From Sphingobacteriaceae bacterium (GTDB lineage: Bacteria; Bacteroidota; Bacteroidia; B-17B0; Aurantibacillaceae): a stretch of DNA of 64,000 bases. Positions 50,578 to 59,654 of this stretch are shown one piece after another. The stretch's first letter is position 1; each line of letters starts with the position of its first letter. The DNA lies in contig NVQB01000001.1 in NCBI GenBank assembly GCA_002319075.1, forward strand, positions 1,116,001 through 1,180,000. Direction: 5' to 3'. The position numbers and the translations under genes were made by a program. A model generated the notes under the pieces. It had not been told where the DNA came from, made no database searches, and worked only from the letters and a program-made list of their open reading frames with translations.

Positions 50578-51202
50578 ATACCTCGTCTTTTTTATAGCTA
50601 TTTTTTCATCGGTCATCTGTCATGCACAGGTTTTTAAGCCTATGAAAGACACTCTTGCCTTTAAGCAAAAAGTTGAGAAAATGTCAAAAGAAACTAACTC
50701 TATTGAGAGTGATTTTGTTCAGGTTAAGAATTTATCTGTACTCTCTGAAAAAATAACAAGCAAAGGTTCGTTTTCTTTCATGAAACAAAATAATCTACGC
50801 TGGGAATATGTAGATCCCTACAAGTATGTTATCGTTATAAACAAGGACAAGATCCTGATCAAAGACGAAAATAACAAAGTCAAAAAATACGATATGAATG
50901 CGAACAAAGTATTTAAAGAGATCAATGATATTATGATCTCCTGCGTAAATGGCGATATTTTGAAGTCAAATAAATTCAGTATTCATTATTTCGAAAATGA
51001 GAAAGGTTATAAACTCGAACTTCTTCCTAATGTGAAATCCATGAAAGAAAGTTTGAAAAAAATAAACATGTATTTTGACAAAAATGTAACTTCGGTCGTT
51101 AAACTTGAAATGATTGAAAATGGTGACGATAATACGACTATTGATTTCATGAATAAAAAATTAAATGCGCCAGTTTCTCCGGATAAATTTATTCTTAAGT
51201 AG
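50570..51202 (+). CDS. LolA-like outer-membrane lipoprotein carrier protein
   Basis: 210 residues, signal peptide 1-20 (ends CHAQ). The LolA fold is visible in SIESDFVQVKNLSVLSEKITSKGSFSFMKQNNLRWEYVDPYKYVIVINKDKILI. Aryl polyene clusters carry a LolA homologue (ApeL), which is thought to carry the lipid across the periplasm. It is separate from the housekeeping LolA because it lies inside the operon, overlapping the deacetylase by 8 bp and the next lipoprotein gene by 38 bp. Confidence 0.85.
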   Translation: MPKYLVFFIAIFSSVICHAQVFKPMKDTLAFKQKVEKMSKETNSIESDFVQVKNLSVLSEKITSKGSFSFMKQNNLRWEYVDPYKYVIVINKDKILIKDENNKVKKYDMNANKVFKEINDIMISCVNGDILKSNKFSIHYFENEKGYKLELLPNVKSMKESLKKINMYFDKNVTSVVKLEMIENGDDNTTIDFMNKKLNAPVSPDKFILK

Positions 51203-51812
51203 TATTCTTTGCCTCGCGCTCGTTTCCTGCTCTCCGGCAAGCGGACATAAATTTGTGCGTACAGCAATTGTCACCGACAAAGATGTTCATCCCATTGTCA
51301 ATAAAAACACCTCTCTTCTTTACAAAGCAAAAATTGATTTATTTAACCGTCACTTTAGCGGTTTAATAGTTCTGAAGCAGCTCGATGAAACCACTTCACA
51401 TCTGACCTTTGTAACCGAAATTGGCATGAAAATGTTTGATTACGAAATAAGAGACAAAGACTTCAAATTGGTTTACGTCTTCGAACCTTTAAATAAACCT
51501 AAAATTACAAAGCTACTAACAGAAGACATGAAACTTATTTTATTGCAGCATCTTTTGAATCACGATGCAAACATGTATGAAAAGGAAGATCATAAAGTAT
51601 ACAAGGTTAAAGAAGATTTCCGATACTATTACGCGATAACGAATAAAACACAAAACGTTGGAAAAATAATTAAAAAAGGAACTCTGTTTAAAAAAGTAAA
51701 AGTCCTTTACCTTTACAACGATAGTCTGAATGCCAGCAAAATCAAGCTAAAACACAAAGGGCTCATCCGACTAAAAATAGAATTAAACGCGATTACTAAA
51801 ACAGCCTCCTGA
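51165..51812 (+). CDS. lipoprotein of the pigment cluster, function unknown
   Basis: 215 residues. Lipoprotein signal ending LALVSC22 (RQFLRINLFLSSILCLALVSC). The mature part is basic and beta-rich (FNRHFSGLIVLKQLDETTSHLTFVTEIGMKMFDYEI), recalling the DUF3261/ApeN-like lipoproteins of aryl polyene loci. It overlaps the LolA-like gene by 38 bp, an unusually long overlap, and the dehydratase-like gene by 1 bp. A LolB-like acceptor for the LolA-carried pigment is plausible. Confidence 0.72.
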   Translation: MRQFLRINLFLSSILCLALVSCSPASGHKFVRTAIVTDKDVHPIVNKNTSLLYKAKIDLFNRHFSGLIVLKQLDETTSHLTFVTEIGMKMFDYEIRDKDFKLVYVFEPLNKPKITKLLTEDMKLILLQHLLNHDANMYEKEDHKVYKVKEDFRYYYAITNKTQNVGKIIKKGTLFKKVKVLYLYNDSLNASKIKLKHKGLIRLKIELNAITKTAS

Positions 51813-52198
51813 TGAAAAACACTTTACTTACTGACTTTTTTACTGAGCTTTCTTCCACTTATACTTCTGAAAATTCTTCAGATTTTAAATGTCGCGTACG
51901 TTTAAATCCCGACCATCCCGTTTACAAAGGACATTTTCCTCAAATTCCGATTGCGCCCGGAGTATGTTTAACCCAAATGCTCAAAGAAATTTTAATGGAA
52001 AAATTTCAAGAAGAACTGGTAATGAAAAGCGGCGACAACATCAAATTTTTGGCCATGATCAATCCAAAAGAAACCCCGGAACTCGAAATTACTTTTTCAG
52101 TAAAAAAAACAGACGCTACTTTGGATGTAAATGCCACATATTCTAACGATAGCAGGGCTTACACCAAGTTTAAAGGCAAGTTTTCTATCGGGGAATAA
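51812..52198 (+). CDS. FabZ-like hotdog protein with Glu-to-Gln change at the catalytic site
   Basis: 128 residues, single FabZ-type hotdog domain: HPVYKGHFPQIPIAPGVCLTQMLKEI (residues 35-60). The catalytic His is present (H41). The residue 14 after it, where FabZ has the essential Glu (GHFP-x6-8-GVL-x2-E), is Gln55, followed by MLKE. It is therefore either inactive as a dehydratase or uses another acid. ApeI-type proteins hold this position in aryl polyene clusters. Together with the ApeP-like protein at 44603 it might form a heteromer, as some hotdog pairs do. ATG overlaps the upstream stop by 1 bp. Confidence 0.75.
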   Translation: MKNTLLTDFFTELSSTYTSENSSDFKCRVRLNPDHPVYKGHFPQIPIAPGVCLTQMLKEILMEKFQEELVMKSGDNIKFLAMINPKETPELEITFSVKKTDATLDVNATYSNDSRAYTKFKGKFSIGE

Positions 52199-52273
52199 AA
52201 TGCCTTAAAGCTGCCGGAAATCGCCCTTTTTTGTTATTTTTACACTCCCCTTTTTTTTGGGCAGTTTAGGGTT

Positions 52274-53458
52274 ATGAGCGAAGACAGATACACATTAAAT
52301 CAGCGATTTGCAGACTTAAAATGCTGTGTCATTATTCCGACCTATAACAACGAAAAAACACTTTCAAAAGTGATTAGTGACACCCTGCAGTACACCGATA
52401 AAATTATCGTGGTTAATGATGGTGCAACCGACAGTACACCAAAAATCCTTGAAACGTTTGGAGATTCCATTAAAGTTTTAACGCATGCTGGTAATCTTGG
52501 AAAAGGAATGGCTTTGCGAGACGGTTTTAAAAAATCTGTTGCGCTAGGTTATGATTATGCCATTACTATTGATAGCGACGGACAACACTTTCCAAGTGAT
52601 CTCGAAAATTTTCTGAATAAAATTGAAGAGCATCCGGGATCTTTAATTATCGGTGCAAGAAACATGAACTCAGAAAATGTTCCCGGTAAAAGTAGTTTCG
52701 GACATAAATTTTCAAACTTTTGGTTCCAGGTGGAAACAGGCATTAAGATGCCGGATACACAATCTGGCTACCGTTTGTATCCGGTAAAAAAACTTGAGAA
52801 ACTGAATTTTTTTTCTCCGCGCTTTGAATTTGAAATTGAGGTCATTGTAAAATCAGCATGGCGCGGTATCCCTGTGATCTCGATGCCTATTAAGATATTT
52901 TATGCAAAAGGCGCTGAGCGAATTTCACACTTTCGCCCTGCAAAAGATTTTACGCGCATCAGCATCCTCAACACTTACCTGGTTATCCTGGCATTTAGCT
53001 GGTACAAACCATTACGCTTTTTTCGCGGACTCACTCCGGCTAACCTCAAGGCTTTTATTCAAAAACATTTCTTTAATAAAGATGAGTCTGTTCTTAAAAA
53101 ATCGTTATCAGTTAGTCTTGGCATTTTTTTCGGAATCGTGCCCATTTGGGGCTATCAGCTGGTTGCGGCAATAGCAGCTTCCTATTTATTTAAGTTAAAT
53201 AAGGCCATAGTGATTCTTACGGCAAACATTAGTATTCCGCCTTTGCTGCCTTTCATTCTAATTGCAAGCGTAAAAACGGGAGAACTTTTTACAGGAACAG
53301 AAACTGATTTGTCCCTCCGCAACATTTCATTGAAAACATTAAAATTAAATGCTTTTACTTATCTTGCAGGAGCCTGTATTCTGGCGGTTCTTTTTTCGCT
53401 GTTCATGGGTCTCACAACCTTTATTACCCTTAGCGTGATCAGAAAGAAAAAAAGTTAA
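52274..53458 (+). CDS. glycosyltransferase family 2 with C-terminal DUF2062 domain
   Basis: 394 residues. GT-A domain about 15-235: VIIPTYNNEKTLSKVI, VVNDGATDSTP, AITIDSDGQHFPSDLE (the D-x-D metal site) and TQSGYRLYP. After it, a DUF2062 domain (about 270-390) with three or four membrane helices: SVSLGIFFGIVPIWGYQLVAAIAA, AIVILTANISIPPLLPFILIAS. This two-part architecture resembles dolichol-phosphate-mannose-synthase-like GT2 proteins, and ApeJ-like genes in aryl polyene clusters also combine a GT2 with another domain. It would attach a sugar to the pigment anchor or to a lipid. A 75-bp gap precedes it and 3 bp separates it from the MMPL gene. Confidence 0.82.
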   Translation: MSEDRYTLNQRFADLKCCVIIPTYNNEKTLSKVISDTLQYTDKIIVVNDGATDSTPKILETFGDSIKVLTHAGNLGKGMALRDGFKKSVALGYDYAITIDSDGQHFPSDLENFLNKIEEHPGSLIIGARNMNSENVPGKSSFGHKFSNFWFQVETGIKMPDTQSGYRLYPVKKLEKLNFFSPRFEFEIEVIVKSAWRGIPVISMPIKIFYAKGAERISHFRPAKDFTRISILNTYLVILAFSWYKPLRFFRGLTPANLKAFIQKHFFNKDESVLKKSLSVSLGIFFGIVPIWGYQLVAAIAASYLFKLNKAIVILTANISIPPLLPFILIASVKTGELFTGTETDLSLRNISLKTLKLNAFTYLAGACILAVLFSLFMGLTTFITLSVIRKKKS

Positions 53459-53461
53459 TCT

Positions 53462-56400
53462 ATGTTGGCCCTACGCTTATATAACTTTTTTCAACGGCAT
53501 AAAGCTTTGCTCTTTAGCAGTTTGGTTCTATTGTTTTTGACCTTTGGCTATTTTAGTTCTCAGATCGAAATGGAAGAAGACATCACCAAGTTTATTCCTA
53601 AAGATAAAAAGCTCGACGAGGTAAATTTTATTCTTCAGAATCTGAAGATAAAAGACAAACTCGTTATCAATCTTTATAATTCCGACAGTACAGCATCCGA
53701 CCCTTCAGATTTAATGGCCTGTGCCGACCGTCTTGCGGACACTTTACAAAAAACGCACGAAGAGTTTATTAAAGAACTGAATTACAAAGTTTCTGATGGT
53801 TTAATGATGCAGACCTATGGAACTTTTTATAACAACCTGCCTCTATTTTTGGAAGAAAAAGATTATTCAAAAATCGAAGGTCTGCTACAGGTCGATAGTA
53901 TTAAAAGTACGCTCCGTTCAAACTATAGAACTTTATTGTCACCTACCGGCATGATCCTCGGGCGCTACATGAGGCGTGACCCGTTGAACTTAACGCCTTT
54001 AACTCTCAAAAAAATCCAAAGTCTGCAATTCGATGAAAATTTTGGTGTTAATGAAGGTTACATACAAACTCAGGATCACAAAAATCTTTTGCTTTTTATC
54101 ACGCCGTCGGTCCCTCCAAATGAAACAAAGATCAATAAAGCCTTTATTGAATCACTGGATGGCATAGTAAAACACCTTACAGAAGAATTTCAGGGAAAAG
54201 TTGTTATTGAATATTATGGGGCTACGCCCGTGTCGGTAGGCAACTCGGTACAAGTTCGTCACGATAGCATTTTCACTTCTCTCATCGCGCTTTGTGTGAT
54301 CATGGTGCTGTTGTTTTTATTTTTCCGCCGTCTCCTGGTAATTCTCTACATTCTTTTACCCGTAGCTTTCGGCGGACTATTTTCCCTTACGCTTCTCTAT
54401 TTTATTAAAGGAGAAATATCGGCTATTGCTTTAGGAGCCGGTTCTATAGTATTGGGAATTGCCATTAATTATTCCCTTCATTTTTTCACCCATTATAAAC
54501 ACGAACGTTCGGTAAAAAAAGTTATTGAAGATCTTACCTTACCCATGTTGGTGGGATGTACTACAACAGTTGGCGCTTTTTTAAGTCTGCAGTTTGCTAA
54601 ATCACAAGCTTTGCATGACTTCGGTATGTTTGCAGGTTTCAGTCTTATTGGAGCTGTTCTATTTTCAATTATTGTTCTTCCACACCTGTTAAAAACAAAA
54701 AAAGATAAAAAAGAAGAAGATGCTCATCCCGCCAAAGAATCTTTCATCGACAGAGCATTGTCTTATCCACTCGACAAAAATAAATCGGTTGTCATACTGG
54801 CTTTTATTTTCACCATCATTTTTGCCTTCACTGCCCGCAACGTAAGTTTCGAAAGCGACATGATGAAAATGAATTATCAGTCGGATCAATTAAATAAGTC
54901 ACAACAAAATATTGAGCGTATAAATAAATATTCTCTAAAGTCTGTTTATGTTATTTCGAAAGGAAAAGATCTTAACGATGCTTTAAAAGCAAATGAGCGG
55001 GCTACAGCAAAATTAGCCGCGCTAAAAAATGAAGGCTTTGTGGGAAAATATTCTTCTATCAGCTCCGTACTTGTATCTGATTCCTTACAAACCTTGCGTA
55101 TAGAGCGCTGGAATACTTTCTGGACAAAAGCCCGTAAAGATTCTTTGAAACAAAATCTTCAGCGTTACAGTAAAGCTTACAAATTTAAAGAAGATGCCTA
55201 TAATGAATTCTTTGCATTGTTAGATAAAGACTTTAAACCAATTGCTCTTTCAGAATTAGATAGTCTTAAAAAATTAGTGGCCAACGATTGGATTACCGAA
55301 AACAAAGATCTCACAACAATTGTGAGTCTCGTAAAAACGGAGCCAGAAGTCAAACAAAAAGTCTACGATAAATTCGAAGGAGATTCAGATGTTCTTGTCT
55401 TTGATAAACAATTCATGACAAACCAGTTTATTGAGATCATCAGTTCTGATTTTAACCTGATTCTTTTAATTACCGCTTTGCTTGTTTTTGGATTCATGTT
55501 GTTATCGCATGGAAGAATTGAACTGGCAATTATAAATTTCCTGCCAATGTTTATCAGTTGGCTTTGGATCTTAGGAATAATGGGCATCCTGGGACTCAAA
55601 TTCAACATTATAAACATTATCATCTCGACTTTTATTTTTGGTTTAGGCGACGACTATTCTATTTTTATTATGGATGGTCTTGGTCATGAATACAAATACG
55701 GCAGAAAAAATCTTGCTTCTTATAAAACTTCCATCTTTCTTTCCGCACTCACAAACATTGTTGGTGTTGGTGTTTTAATTTTCGCCAAACATCCGGCTCT
55801 TAAATCCATTGCTGCTATCACTATTATCGGCATGTGTACCGTTCTGTTCATTTCTTTCATAGTGCAACCGCTTTTTTATAATTTTCTGATTCTAAATCGC
55901 CGTAAGCGTGGTTTACTGCCCTACACCTTATTCAATCTTCTTCTAACAGGCGTTGGGTTTTTAATCTTCATTGCAATTAGTTTGCTGGCACACGCTTCTG
56001 CTGTAACACTCTTTACCATTACCCCGGCCCCTCGCAAAAAGAAAAAATTAATTTTTCATTACCTGATCATGTATGCCTGCCGCATTATGGTATATCTTGT
56101 TGCTAACGTAAAGAAAAACATTATTAATCCTCAAAATGAAATATTCGAAAAACCTGCTGTCATTATAAGCAACCATCAATCCTTTATTGACCTTGCCTTA
56201 CTTTTAATGTTGAATCCTAAAATTGTTGTCTTCACAAATGATACTGTTTGGAATTCGCCACTCTACGGACTCATAGCGCGTATGGCCGATTATTATCCTG
56301 CCTCGCGGGGTTACGAAAGTGCCATAGACCAAATGAAAAAGCTTACAAATGACGGTTATTCTGTTTTAATTTTTCCGGAGGGAACCCGTTCTGAAACAGG

Positions 56401-57340
56401 AGAAATTCTTCGGTTTCATAAAGGCGCATTTTATTTAGCAGAACAATTAAACCTTGAAATTCTTCCCATACTTTTGCATGGCGCTGGAGGCGTTGTTCCC
56501 AAAGGCGATTTTCACTTCAAAGAGGGTGAAGTAACCGTAAAATACCTCCCAAGAATTTTGCCAGAGGAAACAACTTACGGAACGGGATATAAAGAAAAAT
56601 CGAAAGCGATTCGTGACTATTTTAGAACGGAATATTCTGCCCTGCAAAAAGAAAAAGAAACAGTAGATTATTTCCGTTCAAAATTAATAAAGAATTACAT
56701 TTATAAAGGTCCAGTACTCGAATGGTATTGCCGCATCAAAGTTGGGCTGGAAGGAAATTATAAAAACTTTGAAAGTTACCTGCCTAAAAAAGGAAAGATC
56801 GTCGACATTGGTTGCGGCTACGGATTTTTGTCACTCATGCTCGGTTTCATGAGTAAAGAACGTGAGATTACAGGCATCGATTACGATGAAGAAAAAATAA
56901 ACATAGCTGCGAACTGCGTTTCTAAAAATAAAACCACAGAATTTATTCATGCCGATGTTACGCAGTATGAATTTTCAGAATCAGATGCTTTTATAATCAA
57001 TGACGTGTTGCATTACCTGCCGCAAGAACAACAAGTGGCCCTTATAAAAAAATGCATAAGGAACTTAAATCCAAAAGGTGTCATGATTATTCGCGACGCG
57101 GATGCAGATAAAAAACAACGTCATCGTGGCACGCGTTACACTGAATTTTTCTCAACTAACTCAGGCTTTAATAAAACAAAAGAGGGCGGACTTCATTTTG
57201 CCTCAGCAGACCTTATTCGCTCTACTTTAAACGAATTTAATTTTATAGAATACCAACTCATCGACGACACCAAATTAACATCGAATGTTACCTTTGTTAT
57301 TCGTCACACAAACAAACTACAAAGTGGGATTAACGGATAG
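53462..57340 (+). CDS. MMPL exporter fused to LPLAT acyltransferase and SAM methyltransferase
   Basis: 1292 residues with three parts. (1) 1-860: MMPL/RND transporter with about 12 helices in two repeats, each with a large periplasmic loop (VNFILQNLKIKDKLVINLYN; SFESDMMKMNYQSDQLN). The helix 4 and 10 segments are GAGSIVLGIAINYSLHFFTHYK and IFGLGDDYSIFIMDGLGHEYKYG, the expected proton-relay sites. (2) About 870-1075: a PlsC-like LPLAT domain, SNHQSFIDLALLL (H-x4-D) and FPEGTRSETGEI. (3) About 1085-1285: a class I methyltransferase, KIVDIGCGYGFLSLML and TGIDYDEEKIN, INDVLHYLP. Aryl polyene loci encode these as separate proteins. The frame has no stop or frameshift. It overlaps the next gene. 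Confidence 0.88.
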   Translation: MLALRLYNFFQRHKALLFSSLVLLFLTFGYFSSQIEMEEDITKFIPKDKKLDEVNFILQNLKIKDKLVINLYNSDSTASDPSDLMACADRLADTLQKTHEEFIKELNYKVSDGLMMQTYGTFYNNLPLFLEEKDYSKIEGLLQVDSIKSTLRSNYRTLLSPTGMILGRYMRRDPLNLTPLTLKKIQSLQFDENFGVNEGYIQTQDHKNLLLFITPSVPPNETKINKAFIESLDGIVKHLTEEFQGKVVIEYYGATPVSVGNSVQVRHDSIFTSLIALCVIMVLLFLFFRRLLVILYILLPVAFGGLFSLTLLYFIKGEISAIALGAGSIVLGIAINYSLHFFTHYKHERSVKKVIEDLTLPMLVGCTTTVGAFLSLQFAKSQALHDFGMFAGFSLIGAVLFSIIVLPHLLKTKKDKKEEDAHPAKESFIDRALSYPLDKNKSVVILAFIFTIIFAFTARNVSFESDMMKMNYQSDQLNKSQQNIERINKYSLKSVYVISKGKDLNDALKANERATAKLAALKNEGFVGKYSSISSVLVSDSLQTLRIERWNTFWTKARKDSLKQNLQRYSKAYKFKEDAYNEFFALLDKDFKPIALSELDSLKKLVANDWITENKDLTTIVSLVKTEPEVKQKVYDKFEGDSDVLVFDKQFMTNQFIEIISSDFNLILLITALLVFGFMLLSHGRIELAIINFLPMFISWLWILGIMGILGLKFNIINIIISTFIFGLGDDYSIFIMDGLGHEYKYGRKNLASYKTSIFLSALTNIVGVGVLIFAKHPALKSIAAITIIGMCTVLFISFIVQPLFYNFLILNRRKRGLLPYTLFNLLLTGVGFLIFIAISLLAHASAVTLFTITPAPRKKKKLIFHYLIMYACRIMVYLVANVKKNIINPQNEIFEKPAVIISNHQSFIDLALLLMLNPKIVVFTNDTVWNSPLYGLIARMADYYPASRGYESAIDQMKKLTNDGYSVLIFPEGTRSETGEILRFHKGAFYLAEQLNLEILPILLHGAGGVVPKGDFHFKEGEVTVKYLPRILPEETTYGTGYKEKSKAIRDYFRTEYSALQKEKETVDYFRSKLIKNYIYKGPVLEWYCRIKVGLEGNYKNFESYLPKKGKIVDIGCGYGFLSLMLGFMSKEREITGIDYDEEKINIAANCVSKNKTTEFIHADVTQYEFSESDAFIINDVLHYLPQEQQVALIKKCIRNLNPKGVMIIRDADADKKQRHRGTRYTEFFSTNSGFNKTKEGGLHFASADLIRSTLNEFNFIEYQLIDDTKLTSNVTFVIRHTNKLQSGING

Positions 57341-58853
57341 TAAATACGATATAGTAATTATCGGAAGCGGCCTGGGAGGCTTGTGCTCGGCTTACATTAT
57401 GTCAAAAGAAGGATACAAAGTATGTGTGCTTGAAAAAAACAGGCAACTCGGCGGAAGTCTCCAGATCTTTTCAAGAGACAAGGTTATTTTTGATACAGGC
57501 ATTCATTACATTGGTGGTTTAAGCGAGGGTCAGAATCTAAACAGGTACTTTAAATATTTCAACCTGATGGATAAACTGAAATTAAAGCAGATGGATAAAG
57601 ATGGTTTTGATATTGTTACTTTCAGAGGCGATCCAAATGAATACAAACATGCGCAAGGTTATGGCAATTTTATAAATACACTTAGCGCACAATTTCCTGG
57701 TGAGAGGGCCAACCTCGAGCGTTACTGTAATAAAATGAAGGAGATATGTAGCTTTTTTCCACTCTATAATTTAGAAGAAGGAACAAAAGATCTTTTCACT
57801 GCCACATTTTTAGAAACAGACACCAAAGCCTATATTGAATCGGTTACTTCGAATAAAAAACTACAAAATGTACTCGCCGGCACAAATCCTTTATATGCTG
57901 GCGAACCAAATAAAACACCCCTTTATGTACACGCACTGGTGGTTAACACCTACATAGAAAGTGCCTGGAAGTGCATTGATGGCGGCGCGCAGATAGCCAA
58001 ACACCTTTCTGACAGCATAAAAGAAATGGGCGGGGAGATTTACAATTATTGCGAAGCGGCAAAATTTAATTTTAGCGGCCACGAAATAAAAAGTGTGGAG
58101 CTTACCGACGGACGTAAGATTGAAGGAAAAACATTTATCTCAAATTGCGACCTATCAAAGACAATGGACATGATCGAGCCGGGGCATATTCGTCAGGCAT
58201 ACCGTCACAGAATTCAGAGTCTTGAAAACACGCCTTCCTCTTTCATTTTATACATTGTACTTAAAAAAGAAACCATTCCTTACTTTAATCATAACAAATA
58301 CCATTATGATATTGATGACGTTTGGGATGCCATTAATTACGACGAAAATACCTGGCCAAAAGGCTTCGCTTTATTTCCGCAATCTTCAACAAAAAATCCT
58401 GCTTATACCGAAAGTCTGATCGTTATGGGTTATATGAACTACAAAGAAATGCAGGAGTGGTCGGATGTAGTAAATATTATTCCAAACAAAGTAAATGAGC
58501 GTGGTGAAAACTACGAAGAGTTTAAAGAAAGAAAATGCCAGTTACTCTTTAAGACTCTTTTTGCGCACATGCCAGAGCTGAAAGGTAACATTGAATCCTA
58601 CTATTCCTCTACCCCGCTTACTTACAGAGATTATATTGGCAGTCGCGATGGCACCATGTATGGCATAGCAAAAGACTACCGCGATCCTCTAAAAACATTT
58701 ATTTCTCCGAAAACAAAAGTTCCGAATTTATTGCTCACCGGGCAAAACCTCAATCTACACGGTGTACTGGGCGTAACGGTTAGCTCTGTTGTTACCTGTT
58801 CAGAAATTTTGGGTCAACAATACCTGATTAAAAAAATAAAAGAATATTCGTAA
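57324..58853 (+). CDS. CrtI/retinol-saturase-like FAD-dependent oxidoreductase
   Basis: 509 residues from GTG 57324, chosen because the Rossmann motif KYDIVIIGSGLGGLCSAYIMSKEG starts within 8 residues. An ATG at 57285 would add 13 residues and a longer overlap with the MMPL fusion; both stay open. The phytoene-desaturase-type fold follows: GGSLQIFSRDKVIFDTGIHYIGG and a C-terminal LLLTGQNLNLHGVLGVTVSSV, the FAD tail. This family includes carotenoid desaturases and retinol saturases. In flexirubin loci such an enzyme could desaturate, saturate or isomerise the polyene. Overlaps the downstream phosphatase gene by 1 bp. Confidence 0.8.
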   Translation: MGLTDSKYDIVIIGSGLGGLCSAYIMSKEGYKVCVLEKNRQLGGSLQIFSRDKVIFDTGIHYIGGLSEGQNLNRYFKYFNLMDKLKLKQMDKDGFDIVTFRGDPNEYKHAQGYGNFINTLSAQFPGERANLERYCNKMKEICSFFPLYNLEEGTKDLFTATFLETDTKAYIESVTSNKKLQNVLAGTNPLYAGEPNKTPLYVHALVVNTYIESAWKCIDGGAQIAKHLSDSIKEMGGEIYNYCEAAKFNFSGHEIKSVELTDGRKIEGKTFISNCDLSKTMDMIEPGHIRQAYRHRIQSLENTPSSFILYIVLKKETIPYFNHNKYHYDIDDVWDAINYDENTWPKGFALFPQSSTKNPAYTESLIVMGYMNYKEMQEWSDVVNIIPNKVNERGENYEEFKERKCQLLFKTLFAHMPELKGNIESYYSSTPLTYRDYIGSRDGTMYGIAKDYRDPLKTFISPKTKVPNLLLTGQNLNLHGVLGVTVSSVVTCSEILGQQYLIKKIKEYS

Positions 58854-59641
58854 TGCTGCCAGATAACATTTTAAATCAGGTAATCCTGACTGCAAAAACC
58901 GCCGGAGCCTTTATCAGACAAGAGCGTGAAAATTTTAATTACGCAAATGTCGAAATTAAAGGTTTGAATGATCTTGTGAGTTACGTAGACAAAACAGCAG
59001 AAGAGCTTATCGTGAAAGAGCTACATAACATTTATAAAGATGCCGGTTTTATAGTAGAAGAAAATACAAGAAGTGAAAAAAGAGACTATAATTGGATAGT
59101 TGACCCTTTGGATGGCACAACAAATTTTATACACGGCATTCCTTGTTATGCTGTAAGTATTGCTTTAGAATACAAAGGTGAAATAGTTCTTGGTGTTGTT
59201 TATGAAGTGAGTCGCGATGAGTGTTTTTACGCGCAAAAAGATAAAGGCGCTTTTTTGGACGGAAGAGCTATCCAGGTTTCGTCGCGTCAAACTGTTTCTG
59301 AAAGTCTTATTGCCACAGGCTTTCCCATTTATGACTTTGGAAGGGTTGACAACTACCTTGGCGCTCTAAAATATTTTATGGAGCGTACGCATGGCTTGAG
59401 AAGAATTGGTGCTGCATCTGTTGATCTTTGTTACGTGGCTTGCGGCCGAATGGATGCCTATTTTGAATACAATTTAAAACCCTGGGATGTTGCTGCAGGG
59501 GCGCTCATAGTAAAAGAAGCAGGTGGATCAGTTTATGATTTTTCGGGTGGAAATAATTGGCTCTTCGGTAAAGAAGTCTCGTGCTCGAATAAATTACTCG
59601 ACGAAGAGTTTAACACAATCATTAGGGAATTTTTTTCGTAA
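58853..59641 (+). CDS. inositol monophosphatase family protein
   Basis: 262 residues. Metal and phosphate sites DPLDGTTNFIHG (about 84-95), VEENTR with the upstream Glu, and WDVAAGALIVKEAGG (about 208-222). It belongs to SuhB/IMPase-like Mg-dependent sugar phosphatases, of which CysQ is a more distant cousin. It is the last gene of the cluster, with ATG overlapping the upstream stop. It may be a passenger with a general role or may dephosphorylate a sugar phosphate for the GT2. No terminator is seen in the 13 bp before the convergent 59655 gene. Confidence 0.85.
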   Translation: MLPDNILNQVILTAKTAGAFIRQERENFNYANVEIKGLNDLVSYVDKTAEELIVKELHNIYKDAGFIVEENTRSEKRDYNWIVDPLDGTTNFIHGIPCYAVSIALEYKGEIVLGVVYEVSRDECFYAQKDKGAFLDGRAIQVSSRQTVSESLIATGFPIYDFGRVDNYLGALKYFMERTHGLRRIGAASVDLCYVACGRMDAYFEYNLKPWDVAAGALIVKEAGGSVYDFSGGNNWLFGKEVSCSNKLLDEEFNTIIREFFS

Positions 59642-59654
59642 AAGCATTTGTCAG

